Part shown: in pieces, positions 12,901-24,841 of the stretch
How the letters are laid out: every line of letters starts with the position of its first letter
How positions within the stretch are numbered: the stretch's first letter is position 1
Origin: Brachypodium distachyon
Lineage: Eukaryota > Streptophyta > Magnoliopsida > Poales > Poaceae
Assembly (NCBI RefSeq): GCF_000005505.3
Contig: NC_016134.3
Span: 38,626,150-38,690,149 of the forward strand
Direction: 5' to 3'
DNA length: 64,000 nucleotides
Notes under the pieces: generated by a model
Seen by the model: only the letters and a program-made list of their open reading frames with translations
Database searches by the model: none
Told to the model about the DNA's origin: nothing
Position numbers and translations under genes: made by a program

Positions 12901-14288
12901 TTCACCTTCCCATACATACTGCTTATCTGCCTTGGGACTCTTAGTGGACACCACAACCTGCAAGATGCCAAAATAACCACAAGTTTAAAATTTGACATGC
13001 AAATCAAATGTAAGAATAGTTTGATATTTTTTCTTGAGAAAAGAATACTTCAGAATGACATGTTCTTGCAACGCATGATTGCAAGAAGGGTCAATGTACC
13101 ATGGTGGTGTTATCCAAGAGATTTTCATACCTTCTCTGCAACAAGAAAAGCCGAATAAAATCCAACACCAAACTGACCAATAAGTCCGTTATCTGCGCCA
13201 ATCTCTTTGTTCTCCTGAAATAATCACGAAAATTGAGATCACATCACCAATGATTATCGTAGAACAAGCACTGATAAAGCCATATGGGAAAGGAAAAGTA
13301 ATGTGCACCTTCAGAGCCTTCAAAAACTTGGAGGTGCCACTTTGTGCAATAGTTCCGAGGCAGTCCTTCAGTTCATCTTTTGTCATGCCAATGCCACTAT
13401 CACTGTTAAAAAAAAACATCCAAAAAACAGTGCGGATGAATAGTGACTTACATCACAACTGATGCTTGAACTACGAAATTGACTGAAAAGAAAAGAACAT
13501 ACGTGATAGTAATTGTGCCAGCATCAGGGTCAGGTTTAATCCTAATTTCCATCTCAGCACCATCAGATAGCATAGAGGGATCAGTTACACTGAGAAATCT
13601 CAGCTTATCCAATGCATCACTCGCATTACTGGACGAAAACATGAAGTGTCCAGATCAGATACTGAGTAGTGAGTAGTGATTTTTCTTCATAGGAAATAAC
13701 AACAGTACAATTATTATACATCAGCAGCAGAAGACTAACCTTACAAGCTCCCGAAGGAATACTTCCTTGTGACTGTACAAGCTGTGAACAATCAAATCCA
13801 TCAATCGGCTAACCTGCAGGACAGGTAGAAACATTGCATAAACGCTCAGTCCTCGAGCTATAAAATTTGCAAACGTATTAACAGCAGTTTCTCAATTTTA
13901 TCTCATGTAACTGAAACTCATCATTCAGAACAGACTAATCGAAACAGAATTTCTGTTTCGCCTGCCAAACGTCCAAAATTCGACCAGACGGTACGAGAAT
14001 TCCAACTGCTCCACCCACCTCGGCCTGGTACTCGAACTTCTCGCCGGCCAACGCCTCCTCTTCCTCCTCACCGGCTGTTTTCTCGGCGACGGCAGCGTCG
14101 CACCTCACCCCGACAGGCCTCCCCCTCCCCTTCTTCCCCAAGTCCCACCTCACTCCTCTGGCGCGCCTCGACGCGCCCCTGCCCTGCGGCAGGAGCATGT
14201 GCGCGCCCGGCAGCAGACCCCGTGACGGGCTCGGTCGCAACCCCGCCGCGGACGACGCCCCCAGGGTCCTGCTCAACGCGGGCGCCAT
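9997..14288 (-). CDS. HSP90C: Chloroplast HSP90 molecular chaperone
   Basis: An ATP-dependent chaperone of the chloroplast stroma (HSP90.5/CR88 type), involved in folding and import of plastid proteins. Nineteen exons read in transcript order: 14019-14288, 13740-13813, 13503-13628, 13309-13402, 13131-13214, 12814-12957, 12602-12718, 12458-12502, 12295-12375, 12038-12142, 11817-11957, 11614-11706, 11436-11513, 11101-11355, 10918-11020, 10660-10834, 10468-10573, 10289-10378 and 9997-10200. All phases agree and give 794 aa. The first about 65 residues are Ser/Arg/Ala-rich like a transit peptide. The GHKL ATPase motifs follow: [10 protein letters not shown] near 115, DSGIGM near 158 and [11 protein letters not shown] near 200. 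An acidic-to-KKKK linker lies near 310-330, then the middle and C-terminal domains. The end is ESDPWKD, typical of plastid forms; there is no cytosolic MEEVD or ER KDEL. No breaks are seen. Confidence 0.96.
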
Positions 14289-14390
14289 GACAGTATGAGA
14301 GACACGGTACTGAGTTATTTTTTGCGTTCGTTGTTGATCGTTTGGTGGTTCTGGTGCGATGCTGGGGAAGAGACGAAAGGGATAAGAGGG

Positions 14391-14396
14391 TTTATA
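14391..14396 (-). promoter_or_regulatory. TATA box of the HSP90C gene
   Basis: TATAAA on the minus strand, about 103 bases upstream of the ATG, placing the likely transcription start near 14360. Position and sequence are as expected for an inducible plant gene. Confidence 0.6.
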
Positions 14397-14482
14397 CGCG
14401 AGAGAAAATGGTGGAGGCGGGTTTAGGAGTGAGCGGGAAAGCGCAGGGAGGAGACGACGAGAAGAATGAGGCGGGGAGTCGG

Positions 14483-14495
14483 GAGAATTCTAGAA
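14483..14495 (-). promoter_or_regulatory. Heat-shock element upstream of HSP90C
   Basis: The sequence gagaattctagaa contains three alternating 5-bp heat-shock units (GAg, TTC, GAA) at correct spacing, with one mismatch in the outer unit. It lies about 90 bases upstream of the TATA box, the usual place for heat-shock factor binding. Regulation by heat-shock factors is an inference. Confidence 0.5.
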
Positions 14496-14499
14496 ACCC

Positions 14500-16836
14500 G
14501 TAGTACACACGGGACACGGGAGTGACGACGACGAGCGATGAAGACGTTGCGCGCGGGCCGCGTGACGGCCCACGGCGCAGGGGAAACCGTCCTCGCCGTC
14601 TAACGGGCCGGCACCTGACGGCGAGACTTGCGGGACTCTAGTTGACTCGTTGTGCCTAAAGTATGTTCGAAGTATGTTTAAAACTTGATTGCGGTTCTAG
14701 AGCCGGTCGATTTCAAACTGTTAAACCTCAGCTTTCGATCTCTGAAATCAACATATAAGTTTATTTTAGTGCTCTAATTCAGCACCCTAAATTTACATCA
14801 GTGCTCTTAAAATGCCGTTTGCAATCCAGGATTAACGATGTGGCCACGCTTAAGGATAGGATTGTTGATCGATTATGACTCAGCTTGCCACACGGGCCAA
14901 ATTAGATAAGGCGGTGGTTATCCGAATTGGAAGAGCTACCAAATGGAATTAGGGTTGGAGAGCCGGAGGAAGAGAGACCAGATTGGGTGGCCAAACCTCT
15001 CGATGCCGCTAACGGCATCTACCCGTGTCATTTTTGAGCAACACGTGTCTATTCCTTTTCTTAATCCCTTGCCACCCACTGTTGATCTCTCTGCCACCCA
15101 CGTGCAGTCTTATCTTTATCTCCTTCCCTCTATCCTCTCTCTAGTCTCTACCCACCACGTATAGCCCCTCCTCTCTCTCTCTCTCTCTTCGTGCTTATGC
15201 AGCAGCCCCGCATGGCCGGCCGATGTCGCGTGCTGTTGGTCCACTGCTGCCCTCGTGACCGTGGGGAGCAGACGGAGGAGGAGCAGATGAAGGAGGCTAG
15301 ATCTCCACCGTCTCCCTCGTGGCCGACCTCCACCGTCATGATCAAGATCCACCTCTATCTCCAGTACTCATCCCCTATCCGTGGTACCATGAGGGATGCG
15401 TGGTTCGTAGATTTATCCGCAAATAATTTTTTTTATGTTCTTTATTTCTTCTAGATCAATGGTCGATGGTGAGCTTCTATCTTGTACTAACTATGTACTC
15501 TATATTTGTTGTACCATAAAGAGGCTAGATCTTGTTATTTTGCTTTTGGATTTCTTGGTTTTCTCTTTGAGTTAAGAGTACGGGCAAGAAGAAAAGCGAA
15601 GAAAACTTGGTACCTTGTCATGTACCAATGGTACATGTTGTGATTTGTTTGATGCATATTAATGTAACATCCTATGTATTGATGTACGTGGTAAGTTAAC
15701 GTGTACCATTGGTACATGACAAGGTACAAAGTTTTAACGAATGTTGGTACGTGGTATATGTTTCGTGCTCTGATTTTTTCATGGTACATGAGATTGATGT
15801 ACTCGGGTTTGGTGTTTTTTTCTGGTACATGACGTACTGTTACGAGTTGATGTACACAATCTTGATTTGTTTTCATGGTACCTGAGATTGATGTACTCGG
15901 TTTTGATATTTTGACGAAGTACTTAAAAACCGACAAGGTACATAGCATGAGTTGATGTACATAGTCTTGGTATTGACGAGATACTTCATTTTTTCTAGCA
16001 CATAACTCATAACTCTCTGTTATGAGTTGATGCACGCAATCTTTATTTTTTTCACGAGGTACTTCAAAACTGAGAAGGTACATTTCATGTACCAGAATTT
16101 ACTTAAAAACGAGGTACTAACTACTAACGAGGTACATTAGGCGATACTTCAAAAGTTCATCTGAAAAGAAAGAAGAAAAAGGCAAAAAGTACACTGGGAA
16201 AGGAAAGAGAAGTAGAAAAGAAAATGCGTATGTGACTGACAAAAGGTAGAGCAGAGAGAAAAGAAAGAGAGAGAAACAGAAGAAAAAGACAAAAAGATGT
16301 CAGCGGTCACATCCCAAAAAGTCAGAGTGCTGTAATACTTCTCTGTTAATCACCTCTCCCTAATGTATAGGACATATCAAATTTTTAACTAGCACACATC
16401 TCAAAGCAGCATCATACGGCTAGGACCATAGGGGTAGGTTGCATTATTGGCACAACCTCCGCGTTAAGATTGGGTGGCGGCCAGGAGGAGGAGGTGGAGA
16501 TTTTGTTGTTGTTGCCCTATTGCAAGGATCCAACAGGCTACGAGCTAGTAATGTATTTCCATTGCGGCGTCAGGACACTGTGGCGGATCTAGGATTTCAG
16601 CATTGGGGTGCCAACCTTAACATTTAAATGGAGTAGCTTTAAACACTACAAATTTAAAACTTGTTAAAATGACAATACAAGTAGTTTAATACAGTCTCTG
16701 ATAGTAATAATTGCAACAAAAAGGTTCAAAATATGCAAAAGGCAATTTAAAACATTGAGTTTACAATACTCTATGTGTGTTTTAGTGCCATGAAAATCTT
16801 AACTGCATCATCATCAATTGCTTCCGTGAAGATATC
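14500..16836. other. Intergenic between HSP90C and the nested retrotransposon block
   Basis: No gene recognised. It contains a (ct)n tract at about 15169-15188 and a strong inverted repeat at 15602-15735 (listed separately). From about 15780 to 16140 there are degenerate repeats of a ggtac...gttgatgtac phrase. From about 16570 on, the left flank of the retrotransposon looks like an older, unrecognised repeat whose right half continues after 35332. Confidence 0.45.
15602..15735. repeat. Near-perfect inverted repeat (34-bp arms, 66-base loop)
   Basis: The left arm 15602-15635 and right arm 15702-15735 are reverse complements apart from one base. Within each arm a gtaccaatggtac palindrome is nested. 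The structure could be a MITE remnant or an extruding cruciform. It sits in a run of ggtac-containing repeats. Confidence 0.75.
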
Positions 16837-17406
16837 TGTCGCACCAGTGACACCCGGGGTACCACCACTGCTTGATGCGTGGGTCGCCTCACTTGCTCCC
16901 CGCAAGGATAGCACCCTGGGCAGCACCGCACAAGCTGCCCGGCAAGTCACCAGCTAGGCAGGGCTAGCCGGGCTGCGGGGGTTACCTTGGAAGGCGACGA
17001 GAGAATTCCTGCCTGGGCGCCCCCCGGGAAGGTCACTTGCTGAGGAGGGCGCTCCCGGGCGCAGGCACTTACAATAGGGACGGTACCTAGCAGGCAGAGC
17101 ATCGACGCCACGTGGCCGCCCGGCAGGCTCCCTGTGCGCAGGGTTGGTCAGGGCGAGGAGTGTGGCACAAGCAAGCATTTAATGCTCCGACAGAAAGGTG
17201 ATTCCCCGTCCATTCAGCCCACAGTGACTGGCCCGCAGTGCATCTAGGGCACGTACCGCCCTAGTTGCAGCGCTACGTACTGTGCATGCAAGCCAGCGTA
17301 GCAAGAGCAAGCTGCATAGGGTCTTTACTCAACACTTGTCACCCATGCACCGAGGCACCTGTGACATCCCCTTGAGTATAAAAGGAGGACCATCGCCAAC
17401 GGTCAA
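16837..17406 (+). repeat. 5' LTR of element A, truncated
   Basis: Aligns to 34458-35026 of the 3' LTR with one 1-base indel. It includes the promoter TATA (gagtataaaagg, 17372-17383). Identity stops sharply after ggtcaa at 17406; about 300 bases of R/U5, the primer-binding site and gag leader are gone and replaced by Tekay-type sequence. Confidence 0.9.
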
Positions 17407-17513
17407 TCACGACGACCTGCCACCGGACTCCATCTTCCGTAGCTTCGGGAGGCGAGTTGTTGGCGGGAATGCCATGGGACTGGAAGTCCTAGGCGAGGAC
17501 CCGCACATGGAGG

Positions 17514-17936
17514 ATGTTCAGTTTCAAGCTGGAGCAGAACATGGTGGACATGGGGAAGAGTCTCTACAACGAGATGACCCGAGCAGACATAGCTGAAGAC
17601 CAGGTGGGGATACTCAAAGGACAACTGGCGCAGCAGACAACCAAGTTGACCCGCAGGGGGAGCGCCATCCTGAACATGCACGAGTTCATGGAGCAGATTA
17701 TGTACGAGAAGGATCTCCTGCAACTCAACTTTGATCAGTTCCAAGCCCAGGTCACCAACGCCGCTCCTGCACCAGCACCTGCACCAGCACCGGCTCCGCC
17801 ACCCCCTCAGGACGAGGAGATGGAGCCACAGGAGGAGGAGGAGCCCCAGGAGACGCAGGAGATGAACACTCCTGCCACCAACACCCGTTCCAGGGCGAGG
17901 GCCTCGGGAGATGCCAACTTCCTCTCACTTCCTTAG
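17514..17936 (+). CDS. Unassigned ORF upstream of Tekay-type gag
   Basis: A 140-codon open frame ending 327 bases before gag. The N-terminal two thirds are charged and heptad-like (probable coiled coil: KLEQNMVDMGKSLYNEM, then DLLQLNFDQFQAQV). Then comes an (Ala-Pro)n stretch and a Glu-rich tail with TRSRARASG. I do not recognise a domain. Its position suggests a leader ORF of the retrotransposon piece, but it may equally belong to another element joined at 17406. Confidence 0.35.
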   Translation: MFSFKLEQNMVDMGKSLYNEMTRADIAEDQVGILKGQLAQQTTKLTRRGSAILNMHEFMEQIMYEKDLLQLNFDQFQAQVTNAAPAPAPAPAPAPPPPQDEEMEPQEEEEPQETQEMNTPATNTRSRARASGDANFLSLP

Positions 17937-18262
17937 ACTCAGCTTGAAGTCCGCCAAACTATTTATCTTATTATATTCGTTATCGTGTTAGTCATTGACC
18001 ATGCCGTCATTGTGGTATGGCAATGCAGATCTTGCAACTCTTTACTCATGTTCCAGGCTGGTATGCCTTGTGAACTATTTGTTTTAGATGTTAAAATCTT
18101 AGTGGTTGCTTTTACCTGTGTTATATTTGCCTTGCTCATGATTGAATTGTTATACGTGTGATAGGCCTGTTGCTTGTATTGTTGTGTTGCTTGTGTTGTG
18201 GGGCTTAGTTTTCCCTTAGACCATGTCCATCTTTTGTCCTCATCTATGCTGTCCCAAAACAG

Positions 18263-21200
18263 ATGCCGCCGAGACGTGAATTCCGCCGCAGTGCCGACAA
18301 CAATGAGGAGGGGCAGGACAACAATGCTGCCACCATGCAACAACTGCTGGCCGCACAGACCCAAATCCTGCAAGCCTTGACCCAACAGATGAACAACAAC
18401 AACAACAACAACAACCACAACAACCAGCACCCCAACCCACCACCTCAAGTGGACATGTTAACTAGATTTCTGAGGTTGCGCCCGCCTACCTTCACCAGCT
18501 CCCCGAAACCAATAGTAGCTGATGATTGGCTCCGCTCCGTGAGCAAGTGCTTAGTGACAGTGGGCTGCACTGAGGCAGCCAAGGTGAGGTTTGCTGCTCA
18601 TCTCCTTGAAGGACCTGCCGCAACTTGGTGGGAGACTTATCAAATTACCACTCCCATGGAAGAGGTCACAAGGGAAATGTTCCAAGATGCTTTCCGCACT
18701 GCCCACATCTCTGCGGGCGTGCTGAGCCTGAAAAAAGAGGGAGTTCCACAAACTGAGGCAAGGGAACCGAACCGTGTCGGAATATATCGAGGCTTTTAAC
18801 AAATTGTCTCGCTAATGCCAAACGCCGGGAAAGGTTCTTGGATGGTTTGAACGACGAACTCGCCGTTCAACTGGCAGTTGTCTACATCTCAACCTACCAC
18901 TCCCTCATGGACAAAGCCATTATTCTGGAGAACAAGCAGAATTAGATGGAAAACAGGAGGAAGAGGCCTCACCATGGCATCAACCACGCTGGTCCACACC
19001 AGAAGCCGCACACCTCTTATGAGGGTAGTGGCAGCTCCTCGATGGTTAAGCATGGGAACCACCATCAGAGTCATCATGGAGGGAGTGGACAACACCAGCG
19101 CCAAGGAGATCAAGGACACCACCACCAAGGAGGGAATGGCAGCCGGCACCACCAGCACCTGCGTCTGAGGATGAAGTGACCGCCCCCGTACAGGGTTCGA
19201 TCTCTGTGCTTATTGTGCTAATCCCTGGATTGACTCACTAGCACACACAGTTTCAAGATGTAATACCAAGATACATAGGTCAAAGTACTTTATTACATCG
19301 CATCATCCAGAATTTAATTGTACTTGCAAACTTGCATAACCCCTTTGGTTAGCATAACAAATAGAGTTTCAAGAAAACAAAATATTGTTTCACAAACGAC
19401 AGCGGAAAAAGGTAGAGCAAAATGGGCCACAACACTCCCAAAGGAGAGAGCATGTTGGAATGTAAGCACATGACCCAAAGAACATCGACGAACCTCACTC
19501 TTCGTCAGATTCACCTGCATTATTAATTGCAGCCACTACGTGGTCAATACATTGAATGTATTGGCAAGTTCACCTGGAAGTTATAACAAAACCTAACAAG
19601 TATATGCAATTTGAGGCATAGTGGGGTTCAGGCTTTATGGCGTGATAGCAAAACATAATTTATCTTACTACAATTGAATGTTACAATATTGTTAACTAAT
19701 GGACACCGGGTAGAAACACCGATGCTCCTATTAATCTAAGGACATCGAGTAGATACATCAATGCTCCTAAACCCAAGTTCAAACCATTCATTTTATTTAG
19801 AAATTTGAATGAGTGAGACCTTCCTTACAGCCCCCAAATCTAGTTGCTCATAATTGTCCGTAACCGGGGACACGGCTAGGTATTTAGTTTGACACTCTTG
19901 AGAGGTGTTACACTTTACCCACAAGAAACCGACGTGTTGATCCCTTGCTGTCCTCAGGGTAGAATAGCAACAGCATCGATTACGGGAATTTTCAGAACAT
20001 AATCCCCCAGACCACCTGAGGGACGCGCTCCCACCTACACGGCTACATACCGATGTCATCCTCAGATCCGGGTTCATATTTCTTACATCCATCCTGGTAG
20101 AGCCCATATTACTATATGGTTGTACTAGAAGCTTCTAAACAGGAAAACTAGTCCAGTCTCTGGATACCCCGGGTGGCATTCCACATTTGCGACGCAAGCG
20201 CTCCCCGAATCCACGGGGACTCGACTCAGAGGGACCCATAGAAATGGACCTGACGTCGCATAACATCTCGAATCCTCAAAGCCGTCCACTCAGGATGGTT
20301 CATTAGGGTTGTTTTGCCAAGTTTCCAAAATTACTCCACATAATCAGTTTCACAGTGATTGAGATTCCCTCCCTCATATACTACCATAGCATGGCTAAGC
20401 AATATATAATCACGATGGCTATTGGTGGTGGATTCATGGCAAAGGTAACCCTCTCACTAATAGGTCAAATCAGAGCTAGCATAAGTACGAGTAATAATCC
20501 TATCAATGCATTCTACAAGCAACACTACTGCATAAGTATTTTAAAAACAATAATAATAGGATAATGATCAAAATGAACTTGCCTTGGTAACAGTTGGAGT
20601 TCAAACACTCGTCACAATCACAAGGTTCGCTCTCCGAGAAAACTATACGAAACAAACAAACATACACATATATAAACACACAATTCACATCACGACAACA
20701 GAAGGTATGCTATGATGCAATGAAAGCATGTGACATGATTTGGTTTATTTTATTTGGGTGATCAACCAGATCATAAATCTGGTCCAAAGTATTAGCAATT
20801 AAGAATAGTGCATGCATTATGTTAAAAACAATAAGGAAAACAAGGGATTAAAACCCTAAATTAAAGTTTTATTGGCATCCGCCAAGTAATTTTATTCAAC
20901 AATTTTATCTCTCTGTCCCAATGGACAGAGGACAATAATTAGTTATCAATTAAATGGGATTAAACCCTATTCTGTAATTTGAATGTGGTTAAGTTGTTCA
21001 AATTTAAATTTAAACTGTGCCAAAAGATTCTACAGGTTGAGACCATTCCAGAAAGGTAAATTTGTCAAATTTGGCCAAAGGGTTTAAAAGTTATAAGCAT
21101 TTGAAGTTCTAGGGGCTTTTCTGCAAAACTGCCATTTAATTTAGATCGGGATTTATGTTTTCATTTTTGACAGGGCACGTGGCGTGATCCTATTGGACAA

Positions 21201-22648
21201 TACCGGTTCGGGATTTAAATTAAATCGCGACCGTCGGATCTAACTTAAGACACAAGGACGGCCCAGATCTAAACCATACCCCTTCGATTTTAAGTGATCT
21301 AATCTGAACCGATGATCAAGATCTAACGGCGCTAGGGTTCCGGCGGACTCCAGTGAGCGCGGGGACGCGGCGGTGGGCAGTTCCGGCGAGCTCGGGCGTC
21401 GGGGAAGCGTGCGGGAGGTGCGGCTCGTCGAGGCGGACACGGGGATGGGGTCAGCGAGGCTCGGGGACGCCGGCGTTGACGCCTAGGATGACGCGAAGGC
21501 GGCGGGCGGCGGCGGAGCTCCGGGTTCACGTCGGCGCGGTGCCGCGGTGCGCGAAAAAGAAAAGAAAGCGCGTCAGGGGATGCGCGAGGGAGAGAGGAGA
21601 AGAGAGATGCAAGCGGCGGTGAGGATTACTCACCGAGTTCGTCGGCGGCAACCAAAAGACGCGGCGGCGGGCGTGCGGCTCCGGCGAGCGATTCCGGCAG
21701 CGTGGGCGCGTGAGAGAGAGGGCGAGCTGAGGGGAAAGAAGCGGGGGCGCTCGCTCTTTATGCTGACGCGGAAGGCAAGCGGCAGGAAGCACGGAGCTGA
21801 TGAGGCGGCGGAGATGGCGCGCGCGGGATCGGCGGCGTGACGCGCGGCCGGTTTCTCTGCAGAGACGACGACCCTAACAGGTGGGGTCCACGTGCCAGTG
21901 GCTCGGTGCGGGCGCGCTTGCGCCTAGGCTGGTTTGGCTCGGGCGGTTCGGGGGAGACTGGGCCGGTTCGGCCCATTTGGCCGGGCCGGTCTGGTTTTCT
22001 CTTCGTTTTTTTTCCTTTTTCTTTTTCCCTTTTTCTTTTTCTGTTTTTCCTCTGTATCTTTTGATTTTGAACACCAAATTGATCCAAATAAATTCCAGAA
22101 AATTTGTAAAATCATGTTATAACATGATTCAACTTCTGGGACTAATTTATCTTCCAAATAAAATATATAAAAATACATTTGCCCTATAAATGCCTTTAGG
22201 GCTATAGAACTATTTAAATAAAATAGTTTTTCAACTCCTAATAAATACCCAAAAAATATGGGATAGCTTATTTATGCAATAAACCCCTTTTATAAATAAA
22301 ACTATTGGTTTAAAATCCAAAGCTCAAATGGTGAAATACTAGGGTTTCAAAATGAAATAAAACCTTTTTAAAGCCTTTTTGGAATTCAAATTTTATTCAA
22401 ATATGCAATTGTGGCATGATGCTCATGAGTGCAATGCATATGAAAGGGTTTGAAAATTTGGGATGTTACAGAGGAACACCAACGGTAGGGGCAATGGCCA
22501 GAACAACGGAGGCAACCCAGGGCAGAACCGCCCCACTGGCAGAGATCTGAGTCAAGTGGAATGCTTCAAGTGTCACAAGATGGGACACTACTCCAATGAT
22601 TGCCCCGAGAAATTCAACGAGGCAGGAGCAAAGCCCAACCTGTTCTAG
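18263..22648 (+). pseudogene. Tekay-lineage Gypsy gag, frameshifted and split by a solo LTR
   Basis: Retrotransposon capsid gene. It starts MPPRREFRRS, has an Asn run (about 18390-18425), then the gag core (DDWLRSVSKCL, EGPAATWWETY). A base gained in the A-run near 18732 moves the frame; the SEYIEAFNKLSR sequence continues in another frame to a TAA near 18814. The basic, His-rich linker runs to 19171, where a 3.3-kb solo LTR interrupts it. The gene resumes at 22476 with an Asn/Gly-rich stretch and a CCHC zinc knuckle (CFKCHKMGHYSNDC, about 22563-22604), ending in TAG at 22646-22648. The zinc knuckle and motif order identify the family; the gene is dead. Confidence 0.82.
19172..22470 (-). mobile_element. 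3.3-kb solo LTR of a Gypsy element, inside gag
   Basis: Read on the minus strand it starts tgtaacatcccaaa and ends ggtcacttca, so TG...CA ends are kept. The 5-bp duplication gagga is intact at 19167-19171 and 22471-22475, and the interrupted gag reading resumes after it. No gag, pol, primer-binding site or second LTR is seen in 3299 bases; the content is AT-rich with a GC-rich part at about 21330-22000. LTRs of more than 3 kb are usual in the Tekay/Del lineage. A non-autonomous element without LTR structure is a less likely alternative. Confidence 0.75.
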
Positions 22649-22657
22649 AAGGGCAAC

Positions 22658-24491
22658 GTGAACCACGTCAACGTGGAGGAAATCACGGAGGAGCAAGGTA
22701 TCGTAATCGGCACCTTCCGCCTAAATTCTTTTGAAGCACTCGTACTGTTTGATACTGGTGCATCGCATTCTTTCATCTCAAGGAATTTTGTGCTTAGGAA
22801 TGGGTTAACCACTAGTACCTTAGTGAACCCTATGAAGGTGAAGTCACCTGGGGGAGAGATGATAACAGCTTATGAATGCCGAATGCTGACACTAGAAATT
22901 GGAAAACACAGCTTCCCCACAGACCTGATAGTGTTAGGATCAAAAGGCTTGGATGTGATCCTAGGAATGGATTGGCTAGCCAAGTATGAAGGACTTATAG
23001 ATTGTGTCAACAGGACAATTATACTCACAACCCCAGAGAAGAAGCGAATCCGCTTCAAGTCAACCTATGAACTTGAGATACCCAAGGTGAATTCTCTTAA
23101 GGGGGTTAGCCTAGAGGATGTACCGATAGTGAAGGAATATCCGGATGTGTTTCCAGAGGAATTATCAGGCATGCCACCAGACCGTGATGTGGAATTCCTT
23201 ATCGATTTATTGCCTGGAAGTCGACCAATAACCAAGAGACCGTATAAGATGGCTGTAGATGAGTTGAAGGAACTGAAGAAACAACTCGCAGAACAGTTGG
23301 CCAAAGGATTTATCACACTAGCTCATCACCGTGGGGAGCACCAGTTTTATTTGTTGAGAAGAAAGACAAAAGCCAAAGGATGTGCATAGACTATCGTTCA
23401 CTAAATGAGGTGACGATAAAGAACAAGTACCCACTACCCATAATCAATGATCTATTCAATCAATCGAAGGAGCCTGTGTATTCTCAAAGATCAATCTTCG
23501 ATCGGGATATTTTCAGTTAAAGATCCGAGAAGGGGATATACCCAAGACGGCATTTACCACCAGATATGGCATGTATGAGTACACGGTGATGCCTTTTGGA
23601 TTAACCAATGCCCCAGCATACTTCATGAATATGATGAACAAGGTATTCATGGAATTTTTGGACAAGTTTGTCGTAGTGTTCATCGACGACATTTTGATTT
23701 ATTTGAAGAGCAAAGAAGAACATGAAGAACATTTGTGTCTGATTATGGAAAAGCTTAGAGAACACAAGCTTCATGCCAAATTCGGCAAGTGTGAATTTTG
23801 GTTGTCCGAAGTAGGTTTCTTGGGACACATTGTGTCAGGAGACGGAGTTGCCGTTGACCCCGCTAAAGTAGCAGCGGTAACTGAATGGGATGCCCCTAAG
23901 AACGTCGGTGATGTTCACAGCTTCTTAGGATTTGCTGGATATTACAGGAGGTTCATCGAGAATTTCTCCAAGATAGCTAAAGCTATGAGTGAGCTTTTGA
24001 AGAAGGAAAAGAAATTTGAATGGACTGATAAGTGTGAAGAAAGTTTCCAAGATTTAAAGAAGAGGTTAGTGTCAGCGCCCATCCTCGTTTTGCCCAATTT
24101 ACTAGAAGACTTCCAAGTGTACTGTGACGCCTCGCGTCTAGGATTGGGATGTGTTTTGATGCAAGGAGGAAGAGTTGTGGCATACGCCTCACGACAACTT
24201 AAGAATCATGAAAGAAATTACCCCACTCATGATTTGGAACTAGCATCTGTTGTACACACGCTCAAGACTTGGAGGCACTATCTCATGGGAAAGCATTGTG
24301 AATTATTCACCGATCACAAGAGCTTGAAGTATATATTCACGCAGAAGGAGTTGAACTTGACACAAAGGAGATGGTTAGAGTTAATCAAGGATTATAACTT
24401 GAATCTACAATACCATCCAGGCAAGGCTAACATAGTGGCTGACGCTTTGAGCCGTAAGGGCTATGTCAATGGACTTACAGCTGGAGAGTGA
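22658..24491 (+). pseudogene. Tekay-lineage Gypsy pol: protease, reverse transcriptase, RNase H
   Basis: The protease has the DTGASHSFIS active site (about 22755), followed by the conserved GLDVILGMDWL. The linker to the reverse transcriptase reads EYPDVFPEELSGMPPDR. The frame breaks near 23315-23330 and again around 23460-23520. It is then open from 23571 to 24491, with the catalytic FIDD box (about 23680), [12 protein letters not shown], and RNase H with [35 protein letters not shown] and VADALSR. Chromodomain and integrase are absent: homology stops near 24625. It is non-functional; the lineage call rests on the gag and RT wording. Confidence 0.85.
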
Positions 24492-24625
24492 CCTGCTGAA
24501 TTGTGTGAGCAATTCAAGGAACTCAGATTAGAGATAGTCCCGGAAGGTTACTTAGCCAACATGGAAGTACAACCCACATTGCTGGACAGAATTAGAGAAG
24601 CTCAGAAAGAAAACTCAGAAATTAC

Positions 24626-24841
24626 GACAGGCGGGTCTGTTCCCGGGAGCTCGACACTGGAGACCTTGTCCTGCACCGGATACAAGGAACGAAGGCCGGG
24701 AACAAGTTGGCTCCGAAATGGGAGGGTCCCTTCCGGGTAGTGCAGGTGACCAGGCCGGGGGCTGTCCGGTTGGAAACCGAAGAAGGCTTGCCGGTGCAAA
24801 ACAGTTGGAATTTTGAGCACTTGCGCAAGTTCTACCCGTGA
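24626..24841 (+). pseudogene. C-terminal end of Tat-lineage pol (element A)
   Basis: About 71 codons ending at the TGA 24839-24841. They read DTGDLVLHRIQGTKAG, KLAPKWEGPFRVV and NSWNFEHLRKFYP, the typical end of Tat-type Gypsy polyproteins after integrase. The change from Tekay to Tat sequence occurs within a few bases of 24625. This is what remains of element A's own polyprotein. Confidence 0.8.

Noticed and set aside
18889..19179. Three overlapping frames in the gag linker
   Set aside because: Shadow frames of the His/Gly-rich linker of the broken gag.
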